Shown here: one piece after another, positions 11,697 to 22,520 of the stretch
How the letters are laid out: the number at the start of each line of letters is the position of its first letter
Numbering within the stretch: position 1 is the stretch's first letter
Assembly (NCBI RefSeq): GCF_008831285.2
Contig: NC_045141.1
Coordinates: forward strand, 5,535,224-5,599,223
Direction: 5' to 3'
Source: Nymphaea colorata
Taxonomy: Eukaryota; Streptophyta; Magnoliopsida; Nymphaeales; Nymphaeaceae
DNA: 64,000 nucleotides
Notes under the pieces: model-generated
Databases searched by the model: none
Seen by the model: only the letters and a program-made list of their open reading frames with translations
What the model was told of the DNA's origin: nothing
Made by a program: the position numbers and the translations under genes

Positions 11697-14600
11697 ATGT
11701 TATTTTGGGCATGGATTGGCTATGCACACATTGTGCCACTATAGATTGTAGAGAGAAGCAGATACGATTGTGGACGAATGAGATGAAACCAGTAGACTTC
11801 CAAGCACAAAAAGTTAGTTGAACTGATAAGCTAATGGTGTCTGCATTAAAGGCCAAACGTTTGATAGAAAATGGAAGTGTTGCTTTCTTGGTCAATGTGT
11901 TGACCAATGAAACTGAACCGGTGAGGTTACATGATGTTGTCGTTGTGAGTGAGTACTCCGATGTGTTTCCTGAGGCACTGTCAAGTTTGCCTCCAACACG
12001 AGAAGTGGAATTCAAGATAGAGTTGTTACTAAAGACAACTCCCATTTCTAAGGCACCATATCGAATGGCACCGACATAATTAGAAGAATCGAAGAAGCAA
12101 TTGCAGGAGCTGTTAGATAAGAGCTTCATTCGACCAAGTGTGTCACCATGGGGAGCACCTATGTTATTTGTTAAGAAGAAGGATGAGACAATGCACTTGT
12201 GTATAGATTACCGCATGTGGAATCAATTCACATCAACAATAAGTATCTGCTTCCTAGGATTGAAGACTTGTTGATTGATCAACTCAAGAATGCAAAAGGT
12301 ATTCTCCAAGATCGATCTGAGGACAGGTTATTATCAACTCTTGATGTGGGAGGAAGATGTTTCTAAGACTGTTTTTCGAACTAGATGTGGGTACTATGAA
12401 TTCAGGGTCATACCTTTTGGGTTGACCAATGCTCCCTCAGCATTTATGGACCTCATGAATCGAGTTTTCAAAGACTACCTGGATCAGTTTGTGATTGTTT
12501 TTGTCGATGATATTTTGTTGTACTCAGATAGTCAGGTAAGGCACCGAGATCACTTGAAGAGTGTGTTGAGTTTTTTTTTGCGCAAGCACAAGTTATATGC
12601 CAAATACTCAAAATGTGAATTTTGGCTAGAGAAAGTGAACTTTCTTGGTCATGTGATCTCAAATGATGGATTTTTCGTTGATCCGACGAAGGTGTCAGCT
12701 GTATAGGGCTGGAACACGCCGTGCAATGCAATTGAGGTTAGAAGTTTTTTGGGATTGACTGGATATCATTGCGAGTTTATATAAGACTTTTCGAAAATAG
12801 CTACGGCCACGACTAAGCGATTAAGAAAATGAGTGAAGTGTGTTTGGAATGAAGAGTGCAAAAAGAGTTTCCAATCTTGGAAGGACAAGTTTACCACTGC
12901 CCCTGTTTTGACGCTCCCATCGGGTCATTCTGGATTTGTAGTGTACACCGAGGCATCGGGAATCGGTTATGGATGTGTATTGGTGCAACATGGCCGTGTA
13001 GTGGCTTATGCATCGTGACAGTTGAAGGTACATGAGCAACACTATCTCACTCATGATTTGGAGTTGGGAGCGATTGTATTCACATTGTAGATGTGGAGAT
13101 ACTATCTCTATGGTGCAATTTTTGAGGTGTTTACAGACTACAAATCATTGAAGTACATATTCTCTCAAAAGGATCTCAACTTGAGGAAAAGAAGATGGAT
13201 TGAATACGTAAGAGATTATGATTTCAAGATATCATATCATTCAGGAAAAAGCGAATGTGGTGGTTGATGCTTTGAGCAGACATGGTAAGACAACAATGTG
13301 TAGTATGTTGACTCGTTCTTGGACATTGTTGCAAGGTATGATAGCATGACAGCCTCACCTTGGTGACGAGAACAAAACAACGATAACTGCAGTGATACGC
13401 CATCCTTCGATGGAAGAGCTTATATTGAAGCAAAATGAAGATCCAAATTTTGCTATGAACATGGAAGAAAGCAAGAAGGCAAATTCTTCCTGGTATCAAT
13501 ATGAAGATAGTTCATTGTGATTTCGACACAGAATGTGGGTCTCTATATATGAAGGAGTGAAGCGTCAGTTGATTGATGAAGCTCACAAATCTAAGTTTTC
13601 TATGCACCCTGGCAGTACAAAGATGTTTCAAGATATGAGAAAGAATTTTTAGTGGCCTGAAATGAAGCGTGAAATTGCAGAATATGTAACAAAATGCTTA
13701 GTTTGTCAGCGGGTCAAAGCAGAGCATCAACGGCCAGGAGGCTTGTTTCAAAGAATTGATATCCCAGTGTGGAAATGGGAAGACATTCGATGAGTTTTGT
13801 GGTTGGTTTGCCTCACACCAGAATACAACATGATGCCATTGTTGATCGACTTACGAAGTCCGCTCATTTTCTGCCAATAAGAATCAGTCAGTCCTTAGAA
13901 AGTCTCGCAGAGTTATATATTGGCGAGATAGTGAGATTACAGGGAGTGCCAAAGTCTATCATTGCGGATTGAGATCCACGATTTACCTCTAGGTTTTGGG
14001 GGCAATTGCAAAGGACATGAGGTACTAAGCTTAAGCTGAGCACAGCGTTCTACCCCCAAACTGATGGGCAATCTGAGAGGACCATTCAAACCTTAGAGGA
14101 CCATTCAAACCTTAGAGGACATGTTACGTGCATGTGTCTAAGAGTGGAAAGGAGAATGAGATAAACATGTGAAATTGTCAGAGTTTGCATATAATAACAG
14201 TTACCACTCTAGTATCGAGATGACACTTTTTGAGGCCTTGTATGGAAGGTCATGCAAATCGCCAACTTGTTGGACCGAATTGGGTGATGACAAGATCAAG
14301 AACCTTTTTGTATTGCAACGTTACATCGACCAAGTACAATTAATAAGGAAGAAGTTGTTAACTGCTCAGAGTAGACAAAAAAAGCTATGTCGACATTCGA
14401 CGTAGAGAGTTGGCTTTTGAGGTGGGTGATCATGTGTTCTTGAAACTTTCACCTACTAAATGTGTTTTTCGATTTGGTATTAAGGAAAAGTTGAGCCCAA
14501 GGTTCATCGGACCTTTTGAGATATTAGAGAAGATTACAGAGGTGGTGTAGAGATTGACACTACCACCTGACTTGAGTCATGTTCATGATGTTTTCCATGT

Positions 14601-14843
14601 TTCCATGCTTCGAAAATATGTACCAGATCCGACACATGTGATTGATTTTCAAGGTGTTCAGGTGCAAGACGATTTGACACTAGAAGAAAAATCTATTAGA
14701 ATTGTGGATCAAAGAAAGCAAGTGTTTCGCATGAAGAGAATCCTTTAGTACAAGTGAAATGGCAACACCATGGGTTGAAAGAGAGCACATGGGAACTCAA
14801 GGAGGATATGCGAGAGAAGTATCCGCACTTGTTCTCGCATTGA
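11697..14843 (+). pseudogene. pol remnant: protease end, RT, RNase H, integrase, chromodomain
   Basis: Domains in order: end of protease (DVILGMDWLCTHCATIDC, about 11697-11750); reverse transcriptase ([11 protein letters not shown]-like segment near 12130, [36 protein letters not shown], catalytic FVDD near 12500-12511); RNase H (12830-13250; [39 protein letters not shown]); integrase (13580-14160; [44 protein letters not shown]); and a C-terminal chromodomain-like end (WQHHGLKESTWELKEDMREK, stop at 14841-14843). At least ten stops or frame changes interrupt it, for example TAA at 12077, TAG at 12703 and TGA at 13016. The DDE integrase region is further spoiled by a 19-bp tandem duplication. 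Confidence 0.95.
14081..14118 (+). repeat. 19-bp tandem duplication inside integrase
   Basis: ACCATTCAAACCTTAGAGG is repeated directly at 14081-14099 and 14100-14118, right after the conserved QTDGQSERTIQTLED codons. Nineteen bases is not a multiple of three, so the duplication itself shifts the integrase frame. It looks like replication slippage after the element died, or during its last reverse transcription. Confidence 0.9.
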
Positions 14844-14878
14844 CGTATGATCTAAAGTTCGAGGACGAAATTTCTTTT

Positions 14879-14891
14879 AAGGAGGGTAGGA
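14879..14891 (+). other. polypurine tract
   Basis: AAGGAGGGTAGGA lies immediately before the 3' LTR start TGTAACGC. Position and purine content fit the plus-strand primer of LTR retrotransposons. It is preceded by the GAGGACGAAATTTC phrase usual near the PPT of plant Ty3/gypsy elements. Confidence 0.85.
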
Positions 14892-17800
14892 TGTAACGCT
14901 CGACTCATTTTGTAGGTGGGCCGGATCGGGTCCAGACCCGGACCCGAATCCAGTAGCGTGGGAGCCCGACGTCGCCCTCTTCTCCCTCGTCTCCCTCGTT
15001 TCCCCTCTTCGTCTCTCCCTTTGCTATGGCCACAATGCAGAGAAGAGGAAGACGGAGGTCAGTGCAGCGGCGACGGAAGTGGACGGCGGCGGTGGCGGCG
15101 GCAGTGGCGCGCTCAAGTGAGCCATCGGTCTCTCTCTTTGTCTCTTCCTCTCCGTCTCGTGTTGTTTCCCTTTTCGGCCAGCTCTCTCTCCCGTACTCTC
15201 TCTGTCCATGCTCTCTGCTCGAGCCTCTCCCTTTTGTCTAAACCCTCTTTGCTCGCCCTCTCTCTATGCACGCCTCTTCCTCCCACGCATCCTTGCACTC
15301 TCTCTCTCTCTGTCTGCACTCTCCCCTCTCCGTCAATACCCTCTGCCCATGCTTTTCCCTCTCTCACAGCCCCTTTTACAACTACTATGGCCTCTTCTAA
15401 CGACAGACACCTCTCTCTTAAACCTCCTTTTCACCGATTTTGATTCTCTTATCGATGTTTGATCAGATTTCAGCTTGGGGATGTGTTCTTCTCCCTCATA
15501 ACAGCAACTAGAATGCGTTGGTGTGGCGGCATTGCGGGATTTTTGCCATTTGAGGACCTCTCGAACTTGTGAGGTGGCTGCCGGGAGGACTGCAGCAGTT
15601 CAAACTCTTAAATTGGGGTGAGCAAGGCCTAATCGAGCCTAGATTGTTGTATATTTGTTGTTGGGGCATGTATAATTATTAATGGAGCATGCTAGATTTA
15701 AGATTTGATGAATTAGGATGTTTGTTAACGATGTTACTATTTTGGGGAAGGTCTAGGACTCTTGTGGAGGAACGATGATCCATGTCTATAATGATCTTAT
15801 AAGCATGATGGGTTAATTTTCGAAGCAATTAGGAAGCATGGTAGAGATTGTATTGTTGTGGAGAACGTTAGAATCGTTTTGGTGAGCTTGGGGAAATATG
15901 CTTCTATTGAGGTGCATATACGTTGTATGTTGAGAATCTTATGGTGGGGAAGACACCTCAACTAAGGAAAACAAGTGAGAATCGTACATGTGATAAGTCG
16001 AATGCAAGTTTTGAGTTCTAATCGTTGGCGGCAACCTCGTGGGTTGGGTAGAGACCCTTTTTGGAGGGTTTCGTGGGTCGACACCCATTTGAGGTGAAGA
16101 CATGCCTCGATGACAGTATTTTCAGATTTGTATCGATGGTAAGTGAAACAAGTAGAGAACTTACCATTTTGTTATGTTTGCAGGTACACCGGGCACGTCA
16201 AGTAGGCCTTGAGCAATGTGGGTCGTAGTTCAAGGTGTTTAGTGGACGCGCGATAGGTATGGCGGCATTCGAGGCAAATCCCTACCTGGGCAATTATGTG
16301 AATGTGTGTTCCTAGGATCGTGGGATCCTAGGATTGGGATGTGATTGATGGATTGTTTTGTGAATGAATGTGTGTATGCATGCAAATGGTTTGATATGCA
16401 AATTGTTTGATATATGATATGATTTGTTTTGAAAGGCTATGAGAAGCATGTTTTGAAAATGTTACGCATTTGCATGTGCATGCTAGAATTGATAACTGCT
16501 TAGGACAGATGAGGTGGGGTATCGAGTCGAGTGTCTCCTCGACCCCGATTGTGCATTAGAGAGCATCATATATTGATAATTGCATAGGACAAGTATGAGC
16601 CATCACAGATCGAGACTACTTTCTGGGATTTGGCCAATTTTTGAAAGATCTGATTGATGTGTTTGATAAGATGTGAATTTTTATGAATGTGAATGTTGTT
16701 AATTGTTGCATATGTATTGCCGTGGGCAATAATGCAATTGATGAAATTAGAGGGTAGTTGTACCCGTATTGTATGACGGCTAGCTATGACTGTTAATGTT
16801 ATGTGTAGACCTCGTCGGGAGGCAATTGGAGGTGTGGGTGCACTCGTGAAGTGAACCAACCTCATGAGCTAGCCGGTCATTCTGTGATTGTGCAATTATA
16901 ATGATAATAATGAAAGAATAAGAGATGAGAGGCCAGTGGGTTGTGGCATTGTGTTTGGGAGACTCCCGATTTTGCCACTGGTCTCGCCTATTCGGAGCGC
17001 AGACGGTGCAAGGCCCCAAGGTACTGTTGTGTGTTGTGCTTGGAGCGTGGGCTCACGCCGTCCCAACCTAGGTGTCCTAGGGAAGGCTGAGTATCTCTCC
17101 TTGGAATTCACATATCCATGGATGAGTGCTCTACCGCTGCAGCGGATGAATGGATCCATACTGTTCTGGGCCAACACGGGGGTTGTCTCTCGGCTATGGG
17201 CCGCCCCCGGTGTGCACGTGCCTGTGTTTGCACCCACAAGAATTGTCAATTCACTAAAGCTAATGAAAATGAATGTAGGTGAATGAAATGTGTGTGAACG
17301 AATGTATGTGATTGATGGCATGTGAATGCTATGACTGAAATGAAATGTTTAAGCATGCCTTGCATGTAATTGAGATTGTGTTTCTGTAGCCCTTGAGTGG
17401 TCCTTTCATGTCGTGGTCTATGTTAGGGTTTTTCTTGGCAAATGATGTGCCTATGTCCTGACACGACATGACGATAGATTGTTTTTATGATTGTTCTTAG
17501 ATTTGAGCCCTACCTAAGAGGGTTTGAGATTTTCTTGGCTTGTTGCCATACTGCGAAGGCTAAGCCTTCAGTTATTTCTTTTTCAGGTTTTGGCGGACCC
17601 GGGGCAGCAGGTTGATCAGATAGCTTCACTCACATCCTACTGGGGAGGTTTTGGGTCTTTGGTAGTGTCGGTGCGTCATGGTTTAGTCTTTTTGATGTCT
17701 TATTTGTGTTAGGCATCAAAGTTGTGGTTTGGGGCATTTTTGTCATATACATAGATGTGACTTTGTATGAATTGAAATTGTTATATAAATGAAAGTTTGC

Positions 17801-17919
17801 CCCATGGTTTCAAATGACATAGCTCCATCTTTTTTTGAATTGTTGTGTAGCTGCACCTCAATGCTTTAGGTTTATAAAAAAAAAAAATTGCTTGAGGGTC
17901 AAAAGGTTGGGGTGTGACA
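14892..17919 (+). repeat. 3' LTR of the chromovirus
   Basis: Same length as the 5' LTR within three bases (3028 against 3031) and same ends (TGTAACGC...GTGACA). Differences seen by eye include a missing 11-12-bp pyrimidine piece near the start, an extra GGCGGCAGT-like stretch near 15090, and scattered transitions, many of C to T type. This divergence of a few percent means the insertion is not recent. The TATATAAA box is at 17782-17789. Confidence 0.95.
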
Positions 17920-17924
17920 TTTTT
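17920..17924. repeat. target site duplication (right), TTTTT
   Basis: This is the right-hand partner of 8088-8092, directly after the CA end of the 3' LTR. Confidence 0.7.
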
Positions 17925-19807
17925 AGAATGTGGGCTTCCATGTTACCAAACACATGATTGTATCTTAACAATGTATGATATGCAATTCAAAGACTATCAG
18001 AATGTGACACACACCCATGAATTTGACCAGATTATATTTATAAAAAGAATCAAGTTGTCATGGGCTGACTTTTTCATGCCTATTTGGCCCGCATTGCGTC
18101 AAAGGATAGTCGGTCTGCAACACAAGTGAAGGCATTGAAAATGGAAAACCAAGAACCTAAGACAATAAAGCACCTAAACAACCCTGTCACAATGAAAGTA
18201 AAACTAAACATGACACTATGCAGGAAACCATTAATGTAGAATTCAATTGCCCAACTCAACAAAACTAAACAATCAAACTAAATCAAAATAGGATCCTACT
18301 GCTTCACCCTGCGGGTTTTCGACGAGCCAAAGGTTCATAAGTTGTTATCTTCATGGTATAGACATAAATCACCTGTATGCGCACCCAGTATTCTTGATTG
18401 CTGTCCCAGAGGAATGACTACACATGCCCCGAGCCAATCTCTCAACGCTCATTTTGCTACCTCTTACAAGCATTTGCTTCTCCTAGCATTTACCAGAGTC
18501 AATAGCATTTCCTAGTCTCGACTTTCTCAACTTCACAGGACCTTTCTGTACTGCTCATATTCAGGATCTTTTCAGTTTTCCTCTTCCATTATTTGGCAAC
18601 CAAAATTTGAAATTTTATCCTTCTATTGAAGGAGGTACTAAGAATAAAGAAAAGCCACATCATTGTGTGTGAAGACACTTTTAAAATGTTTTTAAGCGAA
18701 ACTGAAAATTATCACTTTTACAAAAATTCTTAACATCAAATGGTATATCACCAAGAGGAAGGAATTCTACTTTAAAGAAGAGGGTGAATGCAAAATAGCA
18801 TAGGTTGGTTGGGTAGAAAAATGAACTTCACCAACTCTCCTAGGGACTTCTATACGAAAGGTTGGTTTGATAGTGACGATTTTCCATAAATGTTTGAGTC
18901 CTCAACTGATTGAAAGTTTTACAAATGGTTTACATTAAGGTCTTATCTTTTCCCAAAGGAAGCCCGTGATAAACCAATCGTATGTGGTGGATTTTGTAAA
19001 ATCATCAAGTGCATGATAATGACAACTATGGGATTGGACTCTGTTAGACTCTAAATGTATGACTATCGAGCAAAGTTGATCAGTCTTGTGCCCTGGTTAC
19101 ATGAGGACTTTGCAAAATATGTTCTTGACCACAAATTAATAAAGCATTAGCAGAAAACATCCAAACACAATGTCGTCATACATGGAGGTGTCATGGACTT
19201 GACTTTATTTATGTCATCTACCTACTCCTTACCATGACCTTATGCTGCCCTTCCTTTGCATGATTTGTTGACTTGTTTCCTGTTTGAGATATCTACGAAA
19301 TGCCTGAACCAAGCTACACCACTTAGAGAACTGATATTCATTCATTGACTACAAATGATAACCCTAGAGTTTAGCTTCTACCCTTTGAAACATGACCAAG
19401 CGACGAGGCGAATCTCAAAACTCTTGAATCCAGGTCAGAGAAAAAAATGATTAAGCTAACAACTGAGAAAACTATTTCACCTGAAACAAACATAGACTTC
19501 CAAAATTTCCTATCCACAACAAGAACATACAAAACTAACGTTCTTGAAGATCATGACAACTTAATTGAAATGAAGGCACCATACTTTATAAACACAGAAG
19601 TCCCTGAAGAGACCTCCAATCCATGTTAGTTGATGAAATCAGAACTACATGCAACCAATCCACCTGATGCCTAATACTAAAACCTGACCAAATTGTGGCA
19701 CTAAAAACCTCCCAATACATGACCTAAAGCCGAAGTCAAAAGAAGCAGCAAAACAAGGTACTCGATCAGCAATCACGAAATGGATTGGGGAAACTACATG
19801 CAGATAC
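17925..19807. other. AT-rich spacer, no supported gene
   Basis: I searched the minus strand for further exons of the TRAP-alpha gene (to the left) and the ATPase-like gene (to the right) and found none. Short ORFs at 17914-18129 and 19447-19629 match nothing. A 15-base phrase at 17950-17964 (ACACATGATTGTATC) also occurs at 8027-8041 just left of the LTR element. Confidence 0.5.
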
Positions 19808-20492
19808 TATGATATAAGTCTTTCCATACAGTCGATGATTCCAAATTAGGCATCCTTTTCAACGAACTATTATTCCATGTCGATGCCACTGTATTCAATT
19901 TCTCTGATGCAGAATCTATAACCTACAATAAGTAAAATGGACAAAGGATTGCTGGAGGCCGGTTTTCACAATTATCGTTCTCCCAAGTGTTACATGTAGA
20001 ACTCGGGATACAAACCTGGTGAAGGAGGTGGCATCACGACCGGTTTGTCGACCGCGGCATCTGGATTGGAAGCTGGGGTTTCGGCCGGTGCCGGATCTTC
20101 CACAGAACTGGTCGCCGGGTTAGAGGGGAGCTGGTATCATGAAGACGACGGGGCCAATTCTTTTGAGTTGGGCACATCGCCCCTCGGTGCGACCGGCACC
20201 TCTTTTGGATGAGAGTTCTCCACTTGATTCCACCAATTCAACCCCCAAAGAAAAACAAGTTCTTCGCCTGATTCCACGAAATCAAGCCCTGAAGAAAACA
20301 ACCCCCTTAGAAAACCACAAAATACATAAATGAGATGTTGGAGTCGACAACAAACCCAAGAATAGGTAAACAATAACAAATAAGATGTGGACAAGGTTTG
20401 CTTCATCCGAATACCTTGAGATGCTTGCTTCTTGGCACCGGCGATGGCATAGAAAGCTTCGCCGATGAAGAGCTGCGCCTGGTGGAAACCAT
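19808..20492 (-). pseudogene. 5' exons resembling an FHA/AAA-type ATPase gene, rest missing
   Basis: Exon 1 (20415-20492) reads MVSTRRSSSSAKLSMPSPVP... and ends AAG/GTATTC. A second exon ends at 20016 (VEDPAPAETPASNPDAAVDK, VVMPPPSP, donor CCAG/GTTTGT). A third (19808-19915, acceptor TTATAG) joins in phase and reads SASEKLNTVASTWNN...NLESSTVWKDLYH. The MVxTRRSSSS start, the Pro/Ala/Asp-rich second segment and the K...W..L segment resemble the N-termini of the large plant AAA ATPases that carry an FHA domain. No FHA or AAA domain exons follow. Exon 2 has an in-frame TGA at 20137-20139 if it begins at the TTTTCTTCAG acceptor (20289-20290), but none if an acceptor at 20131-20132 is used. The assignment is tentative because this N-terminal region is low in complexity. 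Confidence 0.45.
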
Positions 20493-20574
20493 GGCTCCCT
20501 TCTCTGATCGTGTTTCCATCTCTCCCCTTTTTCCTATTCCTTCTCCCCCACTTTCCTCCTCTCTGAGCGGACGT

Positions 20575-21360
20575 CAATGATCTCAGGTTAGAAGGGATGA
20601 GATTTGATATGAGACCTATGAACTTTAAGACGCAAGGGATACAAACAACATAATCTTTGCATAGTGCACATACACATATATATTTATAAAGTTTGTACAT
20701 TATACATATACATAATATATATACATATATGCTATATATCTATATATAAATATTTATACATACGTATAATATATATACATATATGCTAATGTATATACAT
20801 AATGTACCTATATATATGTACATATAGTGTAGTGTAATATGTGTATACACATGTATAATATAATATATATAATACGTGCAGTGCATACATAACATATATA
20901 TGGTATTATACGTTGTACATATTTATATATAGATGTTATTACATGTATGTAATATATGTCTACATATCATTGATCTCAAGTTAGAAGGGATGAGATTTGA
21001 TTTGAGATCTATGAACTTTAAGATGCAAGGCCTACAAACAACATAATCTTTGCATAGTGCACATACACATAGATATTTATAAAGTTTGTACATTATACAT
21101 ATATATAATATACATACATATATGCTATGTATCTGTATACAAATATTTATTCATACGTATAATATATATACATATATCCTAATATATACACGTACAAGTG
21201 TATATATTATGTACAGATGTATATATATATATATATATGGACATATAGTGTTGTGTAATATGCGTATACACATGTATAATATAATATATATATAATATGT
21301 ATAATGCATACATAACATATATATGGTAGTAGACATTGTACATATTTATATATAGATATT
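20575..21360. repeat. 393-bp tandem duplication (two units)
   Basis: The unit starts TGATCTCAGGTTAGAAGGGATG at 20578 and TGATCTCAAGTTAGAAGGGATG at 20971. Each unit has about 130 bp of ordinary sequence (AGAAGGGATGAGATTTGAT, CATAATCTTTGCATAGTGCA) followed by about 260 bp of TATACATA-type sequence. The second unit has diverged by substitutions and slippage. The non-TA head shows that this is a true segmental duplication rather than microsatellite growth. Confidence 0.85.
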
Positions 21361-22470
21361 AATATATGTATGTAAACTATATCTATATATTCATACATAA
21401 TGTACATATGTATGTACACATATAATACAAATATGTACATATATATGTTAGATGTATATGTATGTATTATGTAAATACATATATGTGTATATATATATAT
21501 GCATATATGTTATATGTACGTACATTATAAGTACATATTTGGATATTATATGCACATGTATACATATACATATGTATGTGCATACATAAATATATGTATA
21601 AAATAATATTAATATGCACATATAGGTAGTATGAATGTGTACGTCCATATGTTTGCATATATGTGTTATATACATACATACACATATGTATTAACGAATA
21701 TATACAAATTTACATATATATGTATAGGTACCTATGTGTTGAAATTATACCTATTATATACGTATATATAATGTATATGTCTATACGTACATACATATGT
21801 GTGTGTACATACCTATATATAACGTTTTTATACATAACATATATACATATATTATATATATGTACCTATACATATAATATATTTTATTGTAACATAATAT
21901 ATGTACATTGGTACAACGTATTACATATATAATATACACATAACATACATATATTTTATATACATATTGTATGTTCTCATATGTACGTACATATAATATA
22001 TACATATAACATATTACTATACATAACATATATACATATATTATATATGTGTACCTGTACATATAATATATTTTTACTGTAACATACTATATGTACATTG
22101 GTACAATGTATTACATATATAATATACGCATAACATACATATATTTTATTTGTACTACATATTCATAAATGTATACATATTGTATGTACTCACATGTATG
22201 TAGATATAATATATACAAATGTATATACGTGTACATATATTCTTATTGTATAACATTATACACATATATATGTGTATATATACATATATAAATGTGTACA
22301 TCTAAAAATACTTATATCATATATAACATCTATTAGCATTGCATATGTACAAATTATACATATACATGCATATATGTCTTTTATACATATTACATGCATA
22401 ATATAATATGTATCCATATGTACATGTACATAAGTACCACATATGTATGTATTATACACAATGTTATAAA
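20640..22470. repeat. long TA/TATACATA-rich low-complexity tract
   Basis: Nearly all of this 1.8 kb is built from TATA, ACATA, GTACA and TGTA words with occasional interruptions. All ORFs inside (rich in Tyr, Ile, His, Cys, Met) are products of this composition on both strands and should not be annotated as genes. Such tracts can form cruciforms and are often unstable. Confidence 0.9.
21831..22210. repeat. 189-bp tandem duplication within the TA tract
   Basis: Units start TACATAACATATATACATAT at 21831 and 22020. Both continue with the marker ATGTACATTGGTACAA(C/T)GTATTAC and TACATATATTTTAT, which are specific enough to show a unit duplication. A few substitutions (ACAATATA/GTAC changes) and a small insertion separate them. 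Confidence 0.8.
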
Positions 22471-22520
22471 AAGCGTATCGTAAGGCATTTCAGTCTGAGG
22501 TGGAATCTAATCCCTAATAG

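Larger units (their letters stand above)
8093..17919 (+). mobile_element. Ty3/gypsy chromovirus (Tekay/Del-like), full structure, coding region dead
   Basis: A 9.8-kb LTR retrotransposon with matching 3.03-kb LTRs, a tRNA-iMet primer site just after the 5' LTR, a purine tract just before the 3' LTR and a TTTTT target duplication. The order of internal domains is gag remnant, protease end, reverse transcriptase, RNase H, integrase, chromodomain. Long LTRs, an iMet PBS and a C-terminal chromodomain ending MREKYPHLFSH point to the Tekay/Del group of chromoviruses. The internal region is only about 3.77 kb, because most of gag and the start of protease are missing, and every domain has stops or frameshifts. 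It could therefore move only with enzymes from a relative. It sits beside a TRAP-alpha fragment, apparently in intron or intergenic DNA. Confidence 0.95.

Noticed and set aside
14916-15443. 175-codon plus-strand ORF in the 3' LTR
   Set aside because: It is interrupted in the 5' LTR copy, is low in complexity (Ser/Leu/Pro) and has no recognisable domain.
8093-17919. An autonomous, intact retrotransposon
   Set aside because: The gag deletion, many stops in pol and the integrase duplication rule out a functional coding region, although the cis-acting parts are present.
20137-20700. 187-codon minus-strand ORF taken as one protein
   Set aside because: It reads through a likely intron (20289-20414) and upstream sequence; only short parts of it fit the exon model, and exon 1 uses a different frame.
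21086-22459. Many Tyr/Ile/His/Cys-rich ORFs on both strands
   Set aside because: They are translations of the TA/ACATA repeat and occur in all frames.
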